From contig CANCQK010000013.1 in assembly GCA_947380295.1 (NCBI GenBank), positions 26,643 to 90,642 on the forward strand: a DNA stretch of 64,000 bases. The letters run 5' to 3'. Made by a program: the position numbers and the translations under genes. The notes under the pieces were generated by a model. It worked only from the letters and a program-made list of their open reading frames with translations. It was not told the DNA's origin and ran no database searches. This document shows, piece by piece, positions 8,008 to 17,016 of this stretch (the stretch's first letter is position 1; each line of letters begins with the position of its first letter). The stretch comes from Bdellovibrionales bacterium. Its GTDB lineage: Bacteria > Bdellovibrionota > UBA1018.

Positions 8008-9801
8008 TTATTCATGCTGATTCAGATCCCTCTGAATCATTCCCAGGTCTTTCAAAAAATTAACCTCTTCTTGGATTCGCTCGGGCTGGGTGGGGTCAAA
8101 GTCCCAAAGGTGCGAGCGAAATGAGCCCTCCTGGTTTAAATACGAGAAACGAATTTTTTGCTCTCGATTGGAAGGGGTATGCCAGGTGAGTAGGTAGTCG
8201 CCCCTCTGTGATAAACGAAAACGATCTTCAATTCGATCAATTCGGAACTCTGGAGCGATGGTTTTAGAAAGTTCGTAGATTTTCTGAGTGGAGATCGAAC
8301 TTGGAATCTGGGTATGGCTGGAAATTGATTCTTTTTCTCTTAAGTAGCGTATCGCATTCAAAAATTGAGTCGAGTTGATTCGATTGAAAGGGTTGGGTTG
8401 CAGTGCCGACGCCAGAAGATAGTTCAGTGAATGATAGTGATCTGAAGTGAGTAGGTCGATGTAAATTGGAAGTTGGAATTGCTGGCACGTCAAAAGATCT
8501 CTTTTTTCGCTCTTGGAGTCGCCTAATTGGCAGTTTTGATACCATTGCTTTTCGTGAGGGCGCAAAACCTCGGAAACTAAGGTGGCCATCGAGAAGACGT
8601 CAGCCTTTAAAGCAGTCTGAACCTGAACATTGAGGAGTTCATCAAGGGGAAGCATTAAATTTTTATGCCAGCCCGAACTCTCTGGGGTGAGGTGCGAAAA
8701 AAGCACCTCGGGAGCGAACAAGGGAAACGTCCCTTGGAAGGGACGTTTGCGGCGACTCATGATGAGTTCTCGTGGCATGTAAGAAAGATCGAAGTCAGTG
8801 AGGACGGCCTCGAAGGGATTCTGGTTTTCAATGGAAACCAACAGGTTTTCCCTTTTAATGTCTCCATGGCAGATCTCGTTTTCATGAAGTGCTCTGAGCC
8901 CCTCACAAGCTTGTTCTAGAAGTTTGAGTTGGGTCAGTCGAGAGTATGACTTGAACGATTTAGCATCGACTGAAGAATAGGCCTTTTGCAGGATGGAGTC
9001 TCGATCCACGTGGAGTGTTTCAGCGAGACCTCGGGTGTACGGGGCTTGAGAGAGTAATTTAAAAATATTCTCTTCATTTTTAAATGCCGTCGCAGTGGCT
9101 TTAGTGTCTTTTTTTGGTAGTCCGAGAGCGAGTCGTTGCCAGTTCGGATAGGAATAGACGTCGTAGAAGATTTTACTCGAACCCATGCCAAGGGGGCGAT
9201 CCCGAGTTTGAATGAGGAGGCGTTTTAGATCAGAGTGGTAACGGAACGTAATCAGGTGTTGTGATGAGTCTGACAGGCTGATCATACTGAAAGGGGAGGG
9301 GGCTGTCTTGTCCTGCTTTGTTTTAGGTAGGTTCTCCTCGATGTGTTCAATGAGCTCTAAGATGGAGCGGTTAGCTGTTTGGAAGGGGAGAATTTCAGAA
9401 GCGCCTTGAATTACTCCTAAAAGCCCGGATTTAAATGATCCTGAAATCGAGAGTTCGGGTGAGGTTTGATTGCGGCTCAGGATTTCTAAAGCTTCTTGGT
9501 AGCTTTGATAGAGGTTCCGAAGCGCTTTGCAGTCAGTTTGGGTCTCACAAAGGAGGTCGGTCTTTTTGATGATTTTTTGCGCTTCGCGGATTTCGTCAGA
9601 GACACGAAACCGCAGATTTTCTAGGTGAGCATGGTGGCCTCCTCCCTCGGTGAAGAGGGGCGCTTGAGTTAGCTCCGGGGCGAGAGCTTCAGGGGGGTAA
9701 GCGATGCTGTCGCTCGAAGTCAGAATGAGCCCCAGTAAAATAACGCCCAAAAATGTGGTTTTTTGATTCTTGATTGAGGCTCGTGACTTTGATCGCTCCA
9801 T
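8008..9801 (-). CDS. Secreted Ser/Thr protein kinase-like protein
   Basis: Eukaryotic-type protein kinase fold with an N-terminal Sec signal peptide, so the kinase would act outside the cytoplasm. ATG at 9801 was chosen over an upstream in-frame ATG at 9924 because a G-rich ribosome binding site (GGGGGT) precedes it and the signal peptide then starts at residue 1 (hydrophobic core about residues 16-32). After a ~150-residue helical region come a glycine-loop-like LGMGSSKIFYDV, catalytic loop HGDIKRENLL near residue 312, DFDLSY in place of DFG near 336, and an activation segment ending GTFPLFAPEVL near 360. The HxDxKxxN and APE motifs are intact, so activity is plausible. The ~120-residue C-terminal domain is unknown. 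Transmembrane bacterial kinases of the PknB type keep their kinase cytoplasmic; this one does not look like that. Confidence 0.8.
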   Translation of the reverse strand: MERSKSRASIKNQKTTFLGVILLGLILTSSDSIAYPPEALAPELTQAPLFTEGGGHHAHLENLRFRVSDEIREAQKIIKKTDLLCETQTDCKALRNLYQSYQEALEILSRNQTSPELSISGSFKSGLLGVIQGASEILPFQTANRSILELIEHIEENLPKTKQDKTAPSPFSMISLSDSSQHLITFRYHSDLKRLLIQTRDRPLGMGSSKIFYDVYSYPNWQRLALGLPKKDTKATATAFKNEENIFKLLSQAPYTRGLAETLHVDRDSILQKAYSSVDAKSFKSYSRLTQLKLLEQACEGLRALHENEICHGDIKRENLLVSIENQNPFEAVLTDFDLSYMPRELIMSRRKRPFQGTFPLFAPEVLFSHLTPESSGWHKNLMLPLDELLNVQVQTALKADVFSMATLVSEVLRPHEKQWYQNCQLGDSKSEKRDLLTCQQFQLPIYIDLLTSDHYHSLNYLLASALQPNPFNRINSTQFLNAIRYLREKESISSHTQIPSSISTQKIYELSKTIAPEFRIDRIEDRFRLSQRGDYLLTWHTPSNREQKIRFSYLNQEGSFRSHLWDFDPTQPERIQEEVNFLKDLGMIQRDLNQHE

Positions 9802-9905
9802 GTTACCCCCGGTGATTCCCTGTTCTTTATCCAGTAAAACCATCACCTGAAAATGGCAAGCGGCATTCCTGGTTCTAGCTTCTAGAGTGCATTTGCTGCG
9901 GACTT

Positions 9906-10895
9906 TTGCTAGAAGTCCGGTCATGGTACCTCGTGCTTAATTACACTCCCTTGGTCTATCCAAAAGCCGGTCCCCAGGGGGGGCGGCTCATCCGGAAGGT
10001 GATTCGAACCTTTCGTGAGCAAGGAGTTATCCTTCCTTTAGATTCGCATATCCTTATCGCGGTTTCAGGGGGGGCAGATTCCGTCTGCTTAGCCCATTTA
10101 GTCATTCACCTCGGAAGAAAAATGGTACAGCCATCACAGGTAACACTCTTACATGTAAATCACCAATGGCGAGGCGAGCAGTCGGACGGAGATGCTCGTT
10201 TTGTTGAGGAGTTGGGAAGGAAGTGGGGCGTGCCCGTTTCTGTGAGAAAAGCACCTCCACCTCGGGTTGGTTCAGGTGAGTCCTGGGAAAACGAGGCTCG
10301 AACGGAGCGAAAAAAGATCTTCGCTCAGGAGAGCGCCCGCTTAGGGGGGGCTAGGGTTTTGACCGCCCACCATGCTGACGATCTAGCAGAGACCGTGTTA
10401 TGGCGAATTCTCACCGGTGCTTCTGAAACTCATGGCGGAGGGATTTTGTTTCAAAGTGGCTTTGAGGTTCGCCCTTTTTTGAGTGTAAAAAAGGCGTTAA
10501 TCACGGACTACTTAGCAGAAGCGGGAGAGAGCTATCGAGTAGATCATACAAACTTCTCGGATCGATTTCTGCGTTCCCGACTTCGTAAAACAGTGATGCC
10601 TGAACTAGAAAAGCTTTTTCCGAAGGCCGTCGACCATTTAGGCAATCTTGCTCTGCGTGCTCAAAAGGAGAGGACCGGACCAGTAGCCCAAAGCCCAGAA
10701 GGGGAGGCGCTTCAGCACCTTTTACTGGCCATTGGATTTCGTCCGAGAAGAGTTCATCTTGAAATGATCCAAGAAAAAATGAAGGAGGGGGGTACTTGGC
10801 AGGGGGACATCCACCTGCCCCAGGGTTGGCGGCTCATCCGAGAAAAGGACCGTCAAACCTCAAGGGTCCGCTGGGTTCTAGAAAAGTCTGAGTAA
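9906..10895 (+). CDS. tilS: tRNA(Ile)-lysidine synthase
   Basis: Converts C34 of tRNA-Ile2 (CAU) to lysidine so that it reads AUA, using ATP and lysine. The ATP-pyrophosphatase P-loop SGGADSVCLAHL is near residue 54. It is followed by LLHVNHQWRGEQSDGDARF, the family's L-x-V-D-H-x-x-R block with Asn for Asp, and by AHHADDLAETVLWR. About 329 residues fits the short TilS form. The start is uncertain: this frame opens with TTG at 9906, GTG at 9933 and 9999 are alternatives, and conserved sequence begins only around residue 32. Divergent from the kinase gene and upstream of ftsH, as in many bacteria. Confidence 0.88.
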   Translation: MLEVRSWYLVLNYTPLVYPKAGPQGGRLIRKVIRTFREQGVILPLDSHILIAVSGGADSVCLAHLVIHLGRKMVQPSQVTLLHVNHQWRGEQSDGDARFVEELGRKWGVPVSVRKAPPPRVGSGESWENEARTERKKIFAQESARLGGARVLTAHHADDLAETVLWRILTGASETHGGGILFQSGFEVRPFLSVKKALITDYLAEAGESYRVDHTNFSDRFLRSRLRKTVMPELEKLFPKAVDHLGNLALRAQKERTGPVAQSPEGEALQHLLLAIGFRPRRVHLEMIQEKMKEGGTWQGDIHLPQGWRLIREKDRQTSRVRWVLEKSE

Positions 10896-11060
10896 GTCGT
10901 TTTTTAAGGCCTGGATTCGGACGTCCTTCAGTGTTTTCGGTCAGATCTCTCGGGAAGATTTAAGTCTAAATGAAGAACTCTGAGACTAAGAGTCTCACTC
11001 CTTGATTTCGCGCCGCCTCCTATGGTAGCGTTTTATTACGAGAGGGTTGGATTACATAAA

Positions 11061-12986
11061 ATGAAGCCATCGCAGAAAACAGTAGCCCTATGGATTGTTC
11101 TGATTCTCCTAGTTGCTAGCTTATTTAAGCTGGTGGACAACGGGGGTCGGCAGAGTCGTAACATCAAGTTCAGCGAGTTTGTCCAATACGTTAAAGACGG
11201 CAAAGTTTCTGGCGTAACCTTTAAGGCAGACAATCAGATCGCAGGAACATTTAAAGATCCCGGTCCGGATGGTCGGAAGTTTTTTGAAACGACGGGCGAC
11301 ACGGGGAATTCTAAAGTTTTCGAAATTTTAGAAAAGAATAATCTGATTCCAGATTACGACCGAGCAGAGCGAACCCCTCTTTGGCAGCAGGTTTTAATTT
11401 CGTGGGCCCCGATGATTCTTCTCGTTGTGCTTGGATTCTTCTTTATGCGTCAGATCCAAGTGGGCGGAGGAAAAGCGATGTCCTTTGGAAAGAGCAAGGC
11501 GCGCCTCTTAAGTGAGTCCAATAATCGGGTCACCTTTAAAGATGTGGCTGGTGCTGACGAAGCGAAGCAAGAAGTTGAAGAAATTATCGCTTTCTTGAAG
11601 GATCCTAAAAAGTTTACCAAATTAGGTGGACGCATTCCTAAAGGCGTTCTCCTGATGGGCTCCCCAGGAACAGGGAAAACCCTTCTTGCTAAGGCAATCG
11701 CAGGGGAAGCTGGGGTTCCATTCTTTTCGATTTCGGGTTCAGATTTCGTTGAGATGTTCGTGGGTGTGGGCGCCTCTCGAGTTCGAGATCTTTTTGAGCA
11801 GGGTAAAAAGCATGCTCCTTGTATCATTTTTATCGACGAAATTGATGCTGTAGGACGGCATCGCGGCGCAGGTTTAGGTGGGGGTCATGACGAGCGTGAG
11901 CAGACCCTTAATCAATTGCTGGTGGAGATGGATGGTTTTGAGTCTAATGAAGGCGTGATTTTGGTTGCTGCCACCAATCGCCCTGATGTTCTCGATCCGG
12001 CTCTTCTGAGACCAGGCCGGTTTGACCGCCGTGTAGTGGTTTCCGCACCTGATATGAAGGGTCGCGAAGCCATTCTTAAAGTTCATACTCGTAAAACTCC
12101 TCTCTCTTCTGATGTTGATTTGAGCGTGATTTCTCGGGGTACGCCGGGCTTCTCTGGGGCTGACCTGGAGAACTTGGTGAACGAGGCTGCGCTTTTAGCA
12201 GCTCGGGTGAATAAGAAATTCCTCGAGATGGAAGACTTTGAGCAGGCTAAAGATAAAGTTTTGATGGGTGTAGAGCGAAAGAGTATGTTGCTCTCCGATA
12301 ACGAGAAGAAAACTACTGCCTATCATGAGGCTGGTCATACGCTCGTGGGCAAGTTCATGCCGGGAACGGATCCAATTCACAAGGTGACCATCATTCCTCG
12401 CGGTATGGCTCTGGGTGTGACTCAGACTCTCCCGAACGAGGACCGAGTGAACCTGTCCCGAGACAAAGCAGAAAATAATATTGCTTTCCTCATGGGTGGG
12501 CGAGTGGCTGAAGAAATCGTATTAAAGCAAAAAACTACTGGAGCAGGCAATGATATCGAGCGGGCAACTGATTTGGCCCGTCGTATGGTTTGCGAGTGGG
12601 GAATGAGTGATGTTCTTGGGCCTTTGTCTTTTGGTAAAAAAGAAGAGGCGATTTTCCTAGGGCGAGAAATCGCACAGCACCGGGATTATTCCGAGCAGAC
12701 TGCTCAAACCATCGATCGTGAAGTCCGAGACATTGTTGAGCGTAACTATCGGCGAGCTCGTGACATTCTTTCCAGTAAAGTCCACATCCTCCATGATTTG
12801 GCTCAAGCTCTGTTGGAGTACGAGACTCTGGATGGCGTTGACGTAGAGCGAATCGTGAATGGGTTAAAGATTCTTCGTGCCCCTAACTCGAGCTCTGGCC
12901 AGACCCCAACGGCAACCGCACCTGCAGAAGGTCGGACCGACTCAGAAACAGGAGGAGGACCAGCGCCCGCACCCGTGCCTGCTTAA
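11061..12986 (+). CDS. ftsH: ATP-dependent zinc metalloprotease FtsH
   Basis: Membrane-anchored AAA protease that degrades misfolded membrane proteins and selected regulators. From the ATG at 11061 the protein is 641 residues: two N-terminal transmembrane segments around a periplasmic domain (second near residues 110-130), Walker A GSPGTGKT, Walker B IIFIDEID, the SRH region [20 protein letters not shown], and the zinc site HEAGH. The C-terminal tail is Ala/Pro/Thr-rich. An in-frame GTG 13 codons upstream exists, but the shorter start puts Met directly before the first membrane segment. Follows tilS and precedes cdaA. folP, which sits here in some deltaproteobacterial genomes, is absent. Confidence 0.96.
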   Translation: MKPSQKTVALWIVLILLVASLFKLVDNGGRQSRNIKFSEFVQYVKDGKVSGVTFKADNQIAGTFKDPGPDGRKFFETTGDTGNSKVFEILEKNNLIPDYDRAERTPLWQQVLISWAPMILLVVLGFFFMRQIQVGGGKAMSFGKSKARLLSESNNRVTFKDVAGADEAKQEVEEIIAFLKDPKKFTKLGGRIPKGVLLMGSPGTGKTLLAKAIAGEAGVPFFSISGSDFVEMFVGVGASRVRDLFEQGKKHAPCIIFIDEIDAVGRHRGAGLGGGHDEREQTLNQLLVEMDGFESNEGVILVAATNRPDVLDPALLRPGRFDRRVVVSAPDMKGREAILKVHTRKTPLSSDVDLSVISRGTPGFSGADLENLVNEAALLAARVNKKFLEMEDFEQAKDKVLMGVERKSMLLSDNEKKTTAYHEAGHTLVGKFMPGTDPIHKVTIIPRGMALGVTQTLPNEDRVNLSRDKAENNIAFLMGGRVAEEIVLKQKTTGAGNDIERATDLARRMVCEWGMSDVLGPLSFGKKEEAIFLGREIAQHRDYSEQTAQTIDREVRDIVERNYRRARDILSSKVHILHDLAQALLEYETLDGVDVERIVNGLKILRAPNSSSGQTPTATAPAEGRTDSETGGGPAPAPVPA

Positions 12987-13025
12987 TGCATGGGGACCGA
13001 CGTCGGGGCAAGGTCATGAAGACAC

Positions 13026-13850
13026 GTGGGAGACCTGCTAGCTAATCTTCAATCCAGTTTGCGGTTGATTGACCTACTGGACGTGGGGATCGTGGCTCTC
13101 ATGGTTTATCGAGTTCTCCTTTTAATTAAGGGAACCCGTGCCATGCAGATGCTAACGGGTTTGGGGATTTTGGGAATTGGTTTTTACCTGTCTTCAATGT
13201 TTGAGTTGTTTACGACTCATTCAATATTTTCTCATTTTTTCGATAATCTGTTTTTTATAGTGATCGTTTTGTTTCAGGATGATCTAAGGCGAGCTCTCAC
13301 TCATGTTGGGAAGAATCCTTTTTTCGCTGGAGCTTCGGCAGAGGAAGAACGCGAAATGGTGGACGATATTGCGCGAGCCGCAGTGCGCCTGGCCAGGGAG
13401 AAAATTGGCGCTCTCATTGTCCTGGAGAGGGAAACTGGTCTGAAAAACTTCATCGATACCGGATCTCGGTTAGACTCCAAGGTGAAAGCAGAACTCCTGT
13501 ATTCGATTTTTGTCCCGGTATCTCCGATTCATGATGGAGCGGTGATCATTACAGGGGGCAAGATTGCGGCGGCGGGGTGCTTTTTACCTCTTTCTAAAGA
13601 CCCTAATATTGATAAACGATACGGAACTCGGCACCGAGCTGCACTCGGGCTGACCGAAGACTCAGATGCGATCGTAGTGCTTGTTTCTGAGGAAGCGGGT
13701 GAGGCACATCTCGTGAAGTCAGGAAAAATCACGACCAATCTCAACGAACAAGAGCTTCGCGATACCTTGTCAGCACTTCTCGATATCTCGAGTCACGAAA
13801 CGAACCTCCCGCGTCGGATGCGGGGTTGGATCAGAAGGACCAGTCGATGA
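13026..13850 (+). CDS. cdaA: Diadenylate cyclase CdaA (c-di-AMP synthase)
   Basis: Condenses two ATP into cyclic di-AMP, a second messenger for osmotic and cell-wall control. The 274-residue protein has three N-terminal membrane helices (about residues 18-85) and a DAC domain with both nucleotide-site motifs, DGAVIITGG near residue 177 and GTRHRAALGLTE near residue 206. GTG start at 13026. The stop overlaps the following ybbR start as ATGA. The order cdaA-ybbR-glmM is the classical conserved trio, in which YbbR/CdaR and GlmM bind and modulate the cyclase. Confidence 0.94.
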   Translation: MGDLLANLQSSLRLIDLLDVGIVALMVYRVLLLIKGTRAMQMLTGLGILGIGFYLSSMFELFTTHSIFSHFFDNLFFIVIVLFQDDLRRALTHVGKNPFFAGASAEEEREMVDDIARAAVRLAREKIGALIVLERETGLKNFIDTGSRLDSKVKAELLYSIFVPVSPIHDGAVIITGGKIAAAGCFLPLSKDPNIDKRYGTRHRAALGLTEDSDAIVVLVSEEAGEAHLVKSGKITTNLNEQELRDTLSALLDISSHETNLPRRMRGWIRRTSR

Positions 13851-14773
13851 GTGGAGGCAGAGTTGGTTTTCAAAAAATTCTTCACGGCATGACCGACAAT
13901 TTAGGGGCCAAGCTGATTTCTGTAGTCATTGCAGTGGTTCTTTGGGGCGTGGTGCTGGGGTCCCGAAACGTGGAAGTGACCAAGGAAGTGCCGGTTGAGG
14001 TGATGACCTCTCCCGACGTTGTTCCTTCGAACGATATTCCTGAGCGGCTTCTCTTTCGGCTTTCTGGGCCTAAAGCCTTTTTGCGGACTATTTTAGACCG
14101 GAGAGAAGATCCAATTCGGATTAATTTAACCGGGGTGAAGCCTTCTGTTTTAACCTATCGATTCTTTTCGGATAGCATCCGAGTTCCTATCGGCGTTAAA
14201 GTACTTTCTGTCAATCCTGCTTCCGTTCAAATCAAGCTTGAATACCTCAAGCGCAAGGATGTTCCTGTTCATGTTGAGACTCGTGGCGCCCCTCCTGAAG
14301 GATTTCGCCTTGCAGGAGTGCAGCTTAAGCCCGAAGTAGTTCGTATTAAAGGACCTGAGAGCCGTGTTGATGCGGTGACTGAGATTTCGACTAAACCGAT
14401 CGATCTCTCAGAGCTTAAGCGCAGCGTTGAGAAGGAGTTGTCTCTGGATATTCTTAAGCTTGGAGTTCAGGTGGATGGTCCCCTGCCTAAGGGTTTTATT
14501 CAACTTGACCCAGTATCAGCAAATTTTAAACTTAAGAATGTAGACATTCGGGTCCTTTCTCCCTATAAAGTCCGGATAGAAGAAAAGAGTGTTACCATCT
14601 TGGTCAGAGGGTCCCATCAAGAGCTCGATGCTCATCTCGATCAGGTCTTCGCTTCAGTCGATCTCAGGTCGAAAAGTAAGGGGAGATATCTCGAGGAAGT
14701 TCATGTCAATCTCCCTGCGAAAGTGGGATTGGTGAAAGTGATACCCGATCATGTGATGGTTACTCTCTACTAG
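13847..14773 (+). CDS. YbbR/CdaR-domain regulator of CdaA
   Basis: Membrane-anchored extracytoplasmic protein that in Firmicutes modulates CdaA activity. One transmembrane helix near residues 20-38 (SVVIAVVLWGVVLGS) is followed by repeated YbbR domains of about 80 residues. Typical repeat cores are DVPVHVETRGAPPEGF and a later KVRIEEKSVTILVRG. ATG at 13847 was preferred to a TTG at 13826 because AGAAGGA lies seven bases upstream and the start overlaps the cdaA stop, which implies translational coupling. 308 residues. Confidence 0.85.
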   Translation: MSGGRVGFQKILHGMTDNLGAKLISVVIAVVLWGVVLGSRNVEVTKEVPVEVMTSPDVVPSNDIPERLLFRLSGPKAFLRTILDRREDPIRINLTGVKPSVLTYRFFSDSIRVPIGVKVLSVNPASVQIKLEYLKRKDVPVHVETRGAPPEGFRLAGVQLKPEVVRIKGPESRVDAVTEISTKPIDLSELKRSVEKELSLDILKLGVQVDGPLPKGFIQLDPVSANFKLKNVDIRVLSPYKVRIEEKSVTILVRGSHQELDAHLDQVFASVDLRSKSKGRYLEEVHVNLPAKVGLVKVIPDHVMVTLY

Positions 14774-14790
14774 TAGAGAGAGGGTTAGCT

Positions 14791-16206
14791 ATGAGGCAAA
14801 AGCTTTTTGGTACAGATGGAATTCGGGGTTTAGCCAATCAATTTCCCATGACCGGTGAAATTGCGATGGCGGTTGGTAGAGCGGTCGCCCATGTGCTCTT
14901 TTCAAATCCCAAAACCGTGGTTCGGAGTTCAATTCCGGTGGGATTAAAGCCACTGGAGTCTTCTAAGCCCCTTCGTCGGGCAAAAATCGTGATCGGTAAA
15001 GATACCCGGCTCTCTGGGTATATGCTTGAACAAGCTCTGGCCTCTGGGGTTTGCTCAATGGGTGCAGATGTGATCTTTATTGGTCCGTTGCCGACTCCTG
15101 GTGTGGCATTCGTGACTCAAAGCATGCGGGCTGATGCAGGGGTCATGATCTCAGCGTCTCACAATCCTTTTGAAGATAATGGAATCAAGATCTTTACTGC
15201 GGACGGCTATAAGCTTCCGGATGAATTAGAGGCAGAGATTGAGCGAATTGTTCTTAGTCAGGATGTTGGTTCAATTCGTCCTACGGGGAATCTTGTAGGT
15301 AAGGCGTATCGCATCGACGATGCTCACGGTCGTTACTTAGTTTTTCTTAAGAGTCTATTTCCTAGAGATTTAGATCTGCTTGGAATGAGAATTGTTTTAG
15401 ACTGCGCCAATGGAGCGGGCTACAAGGTGGCTCCCCTCGTGTTTGAGGAATTGGGAGCTGAAGTGATTAAGCAGGGAGTGAGCCCTGACGGATTAAATAT
15501 TAATGAGCAGTGCGGCGCGCTTCATCCGGATGCAATTGCGGGCGCGACAGTCAAGTTTAGAGCAGATGTGGGGATCGCTCTTGATGGAGACGGGGATCGC
15601 TGCATGCTTTGCGATGAGAATGGCGAAATCGTCGACGGGGACCAAATTATGGGTCTTTGTGCCATTCAAATGGCTCAAGAAGGGACCTTGAAAGGTAACA
15701 CCGTTGTTGCTACGCCGATGTCCAATCTGGGTTTAGAGCTGACTCTCAGACAGCATGGGATCGCTATGGTTCGCGCCCAAGTGGGTGATCGCTATGTGGT
15801 AGATACCATGCGAAAGAATGGCTTTAATTTCGGTGGAGAACAATCTGGGCACATTGTGTTCCTTGATCAATCGACCACAGGCGATGGGATTGTTGCGGCA
15901 CTCAAGGTTCTCGAAGCCATGAGGAGAACCGGTAAACCTCTGTCTGAGTTGAAAAAAGGGATTCAGCTCTTTCCTCAAGCGCGTGAAGACATCCGCGTCT
16001 CTAGGCGAGAGGCATTCGAAAATGTTCCCGCAATTGCTCACGAAATCGCAAGTGGTCAATCCCAACTTGGTCAGTCCGGTAGAATTTTTGTTCGTTATTC
16101 GGGTACTGAACCCCTGGCCAGGGTCTTGGTTGAGGGTGAGAATCTTGCCCAAATTCAAGAGATCGCACGCAAGATCGCTACCAGCATTCAAGATCATTTG
16201 AGCTGA
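14791..16206 (+). CDS. glmM: Phosphoglucosamine mutase
   Basis: Interconverts glucosamine-6-phosphate and glucosamine-1-phosphate on the way to UDP-GlcNAc. Motifs in order: N-terminal KLFGTDGIRGLAN, the phosphoserine loop ISASHNPFEDNGIK near residue 120, the metal-binding loop LDGDGDRCMLCD, the sugar loop GGEQSGH, and the C-terminal phosphate-binding RYSGTEPLARVLVEG. The protein has 471 residues, slightly longer than the usual ~445. The extra residues fall near 40-62, just before IVIGKDTRLSG. Start ATG with GAGAGAGGG upstream. Third member of the cdaA operon. Confidence 0.96.
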   Translation: MRQKLFGTDGIRGLANQFPMTGEIAMAVGRAVAHVLFSNPKTVVRSSIPVGLKPLESSKPLRRAKIVIGKDTRLSGYMLEQALASGVCSMGADVIFIGPLPTPGVAFVTQSMRADAGVMISASHNPFEDNGIKIFTADGYKLPDELEAEIERIVLSQDVGSIRPTGNLVGKAYRIDDAHGRYLVFLKSLFPRDLDLLGMRIVLDCANGAGYKVAPLVFEELGAEVIKQGVSPDGLNINEQCGALHPDAIAGATVKFRADVGIALDGDGDRCMLCDENGEIVDGDQIMGLCAIQMAQEGTLKGNTVVATPMSNLGLELTLRQHGIAMVRAQVGDRYVVDTMRKNGFNFGGEQSGHIVFLDQSTTGDGIVAALKVLEAMRRTGKPLSELKKGIQLFPQAREDIRVSRREAFENVPAIAHEIASGQSQLGQSGRIFVRYSGTEPLARVLVEGENLAQIQEIARKIATSIQDHLS

Positions 16207-16237
16207 GCTAGTTTTTAAAAAAAGATGAGGAGTACTT

Positions 16238-17005
16238 ATGGGAACACGATTAGGTGTGAATATTGATCATGTAGCAACCCTTCGCCAGCTGAGGGGCACC
16301 CCCTATCCCTCCATCGTTGAGGCAGCCAAATCCGCTGAGCTCGGTGGAGCAGATCAAATCACCGTTCACCTCAGGGAAGATCGCAGACACATTCAAGATC
16401 AGGACGTTCGTGATTTAAAAGCCACCCTGAAAGTCGCTTTGAATCTTGAAATGGCTGTGACTCCCGAGATGGTTCGATTTGCCTCGAAACTTCGGCCTGA
16501 TTGGGTTTGTCTTGTCCCCGAGAAGCGCCGTGAGCTGACTACTGAGGGAGGTTTGGCGATCGAGAAAAATCGGAAGGGCGTAGGATCGGCGATCGCGACC
16601 CTTAAGAAAAAGGGAATTCAGGTGAGCTGTTTCATCGAGCCCTCTGTTGAAGCGGTTGAATTGAGTCATCAACTCGGCGCTGATGCTGTTGAACTTCATA
16701 CCGGACAATACTGTCTGGCTGCTCAAGGTGCCTTAGGAGCGAGGTCTGCCGCTCGAAGAGAAAAGGAATTCGTTCGGATTCAAAAAGCTGGACTACGAGC
16801 TCATGCTTTGGGTATGCACGTGCATGCGGGTCATGGTTTCGACTATGAAAACGTCAAGGAAGTGGTTGGTCTAAAAAATCCCCACGGGACGCCGCTGTTT
16901 GAGGAGTATAACATCGGCCACGCAATTGTCTGTCGAGCTGTTTTTGTTGGTCTGGAAAAAGCAGTTGCCGAAATGCGTTCACTTTTGAGTGGCTATTTAA
17001 ACTGA
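16238..17005 (+). CDS. pdxJ: Pyridoxine 5'-phosphate synthase
   Basis: Cytoplasmic enzyme that condenses 3-amino-2-oxopropyl phosphate and 1-deoxyxylulose-5-phosphate to pyridoxine 5'-phosphate. The 255-residue TIM-barrel protein is recognisable from GVNIDHVATLRQLRGTPYPS at the N terminus, ITVHLREDRRHIQDQDV near residue 47, VELHTGQYC near 153 and HAGHGFDYENV near 193. Start ATG at 16238 with GAGGAG upstream. Ends 11 bases before the F-box gene. In many relatives the next genes on the same strand are acpS and nnr. Here acpS is not seen, and nnr and tsaE are on the other strand. Confidence 0.96.
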   Translation: MGTRLGVNIDHVATLRQLRGTPYPSIVEAAKSAELGGADQITVHLREDRRHIQDQDVRDLKATLKVALNLEMAVTPEMVRFASKLRPDWVCLVPEKRRELTTEGGLAIEKNRKGVGSAIATLKKKGIQVSCFIEPSVEAVELSHQLGADAVELHTGQYCLAAQGALGARSAARREKEFVRIQKAGLRAHALGMHVHAGHGFDYENVKEVVGLKNPHGTPLFEEYNIGHAIVCRAVFVGLEKAVAEMRSLLSGYLN

Positions 17006-17016
17006 TTGGTTTTTTC

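Noticed and set aside
12997..13006. Palindrome CCGACGTCGG between ftsH and cdaA
   Set aside because: Ten bases only, no T-tract; not enough to call a terminator or operator.
15733..16197. 154-codon reading frame on the minus strand
   Set aside because: It lies fully inside glmM on the opposite strand; the plus-strand protein has conserved motifs throughout.
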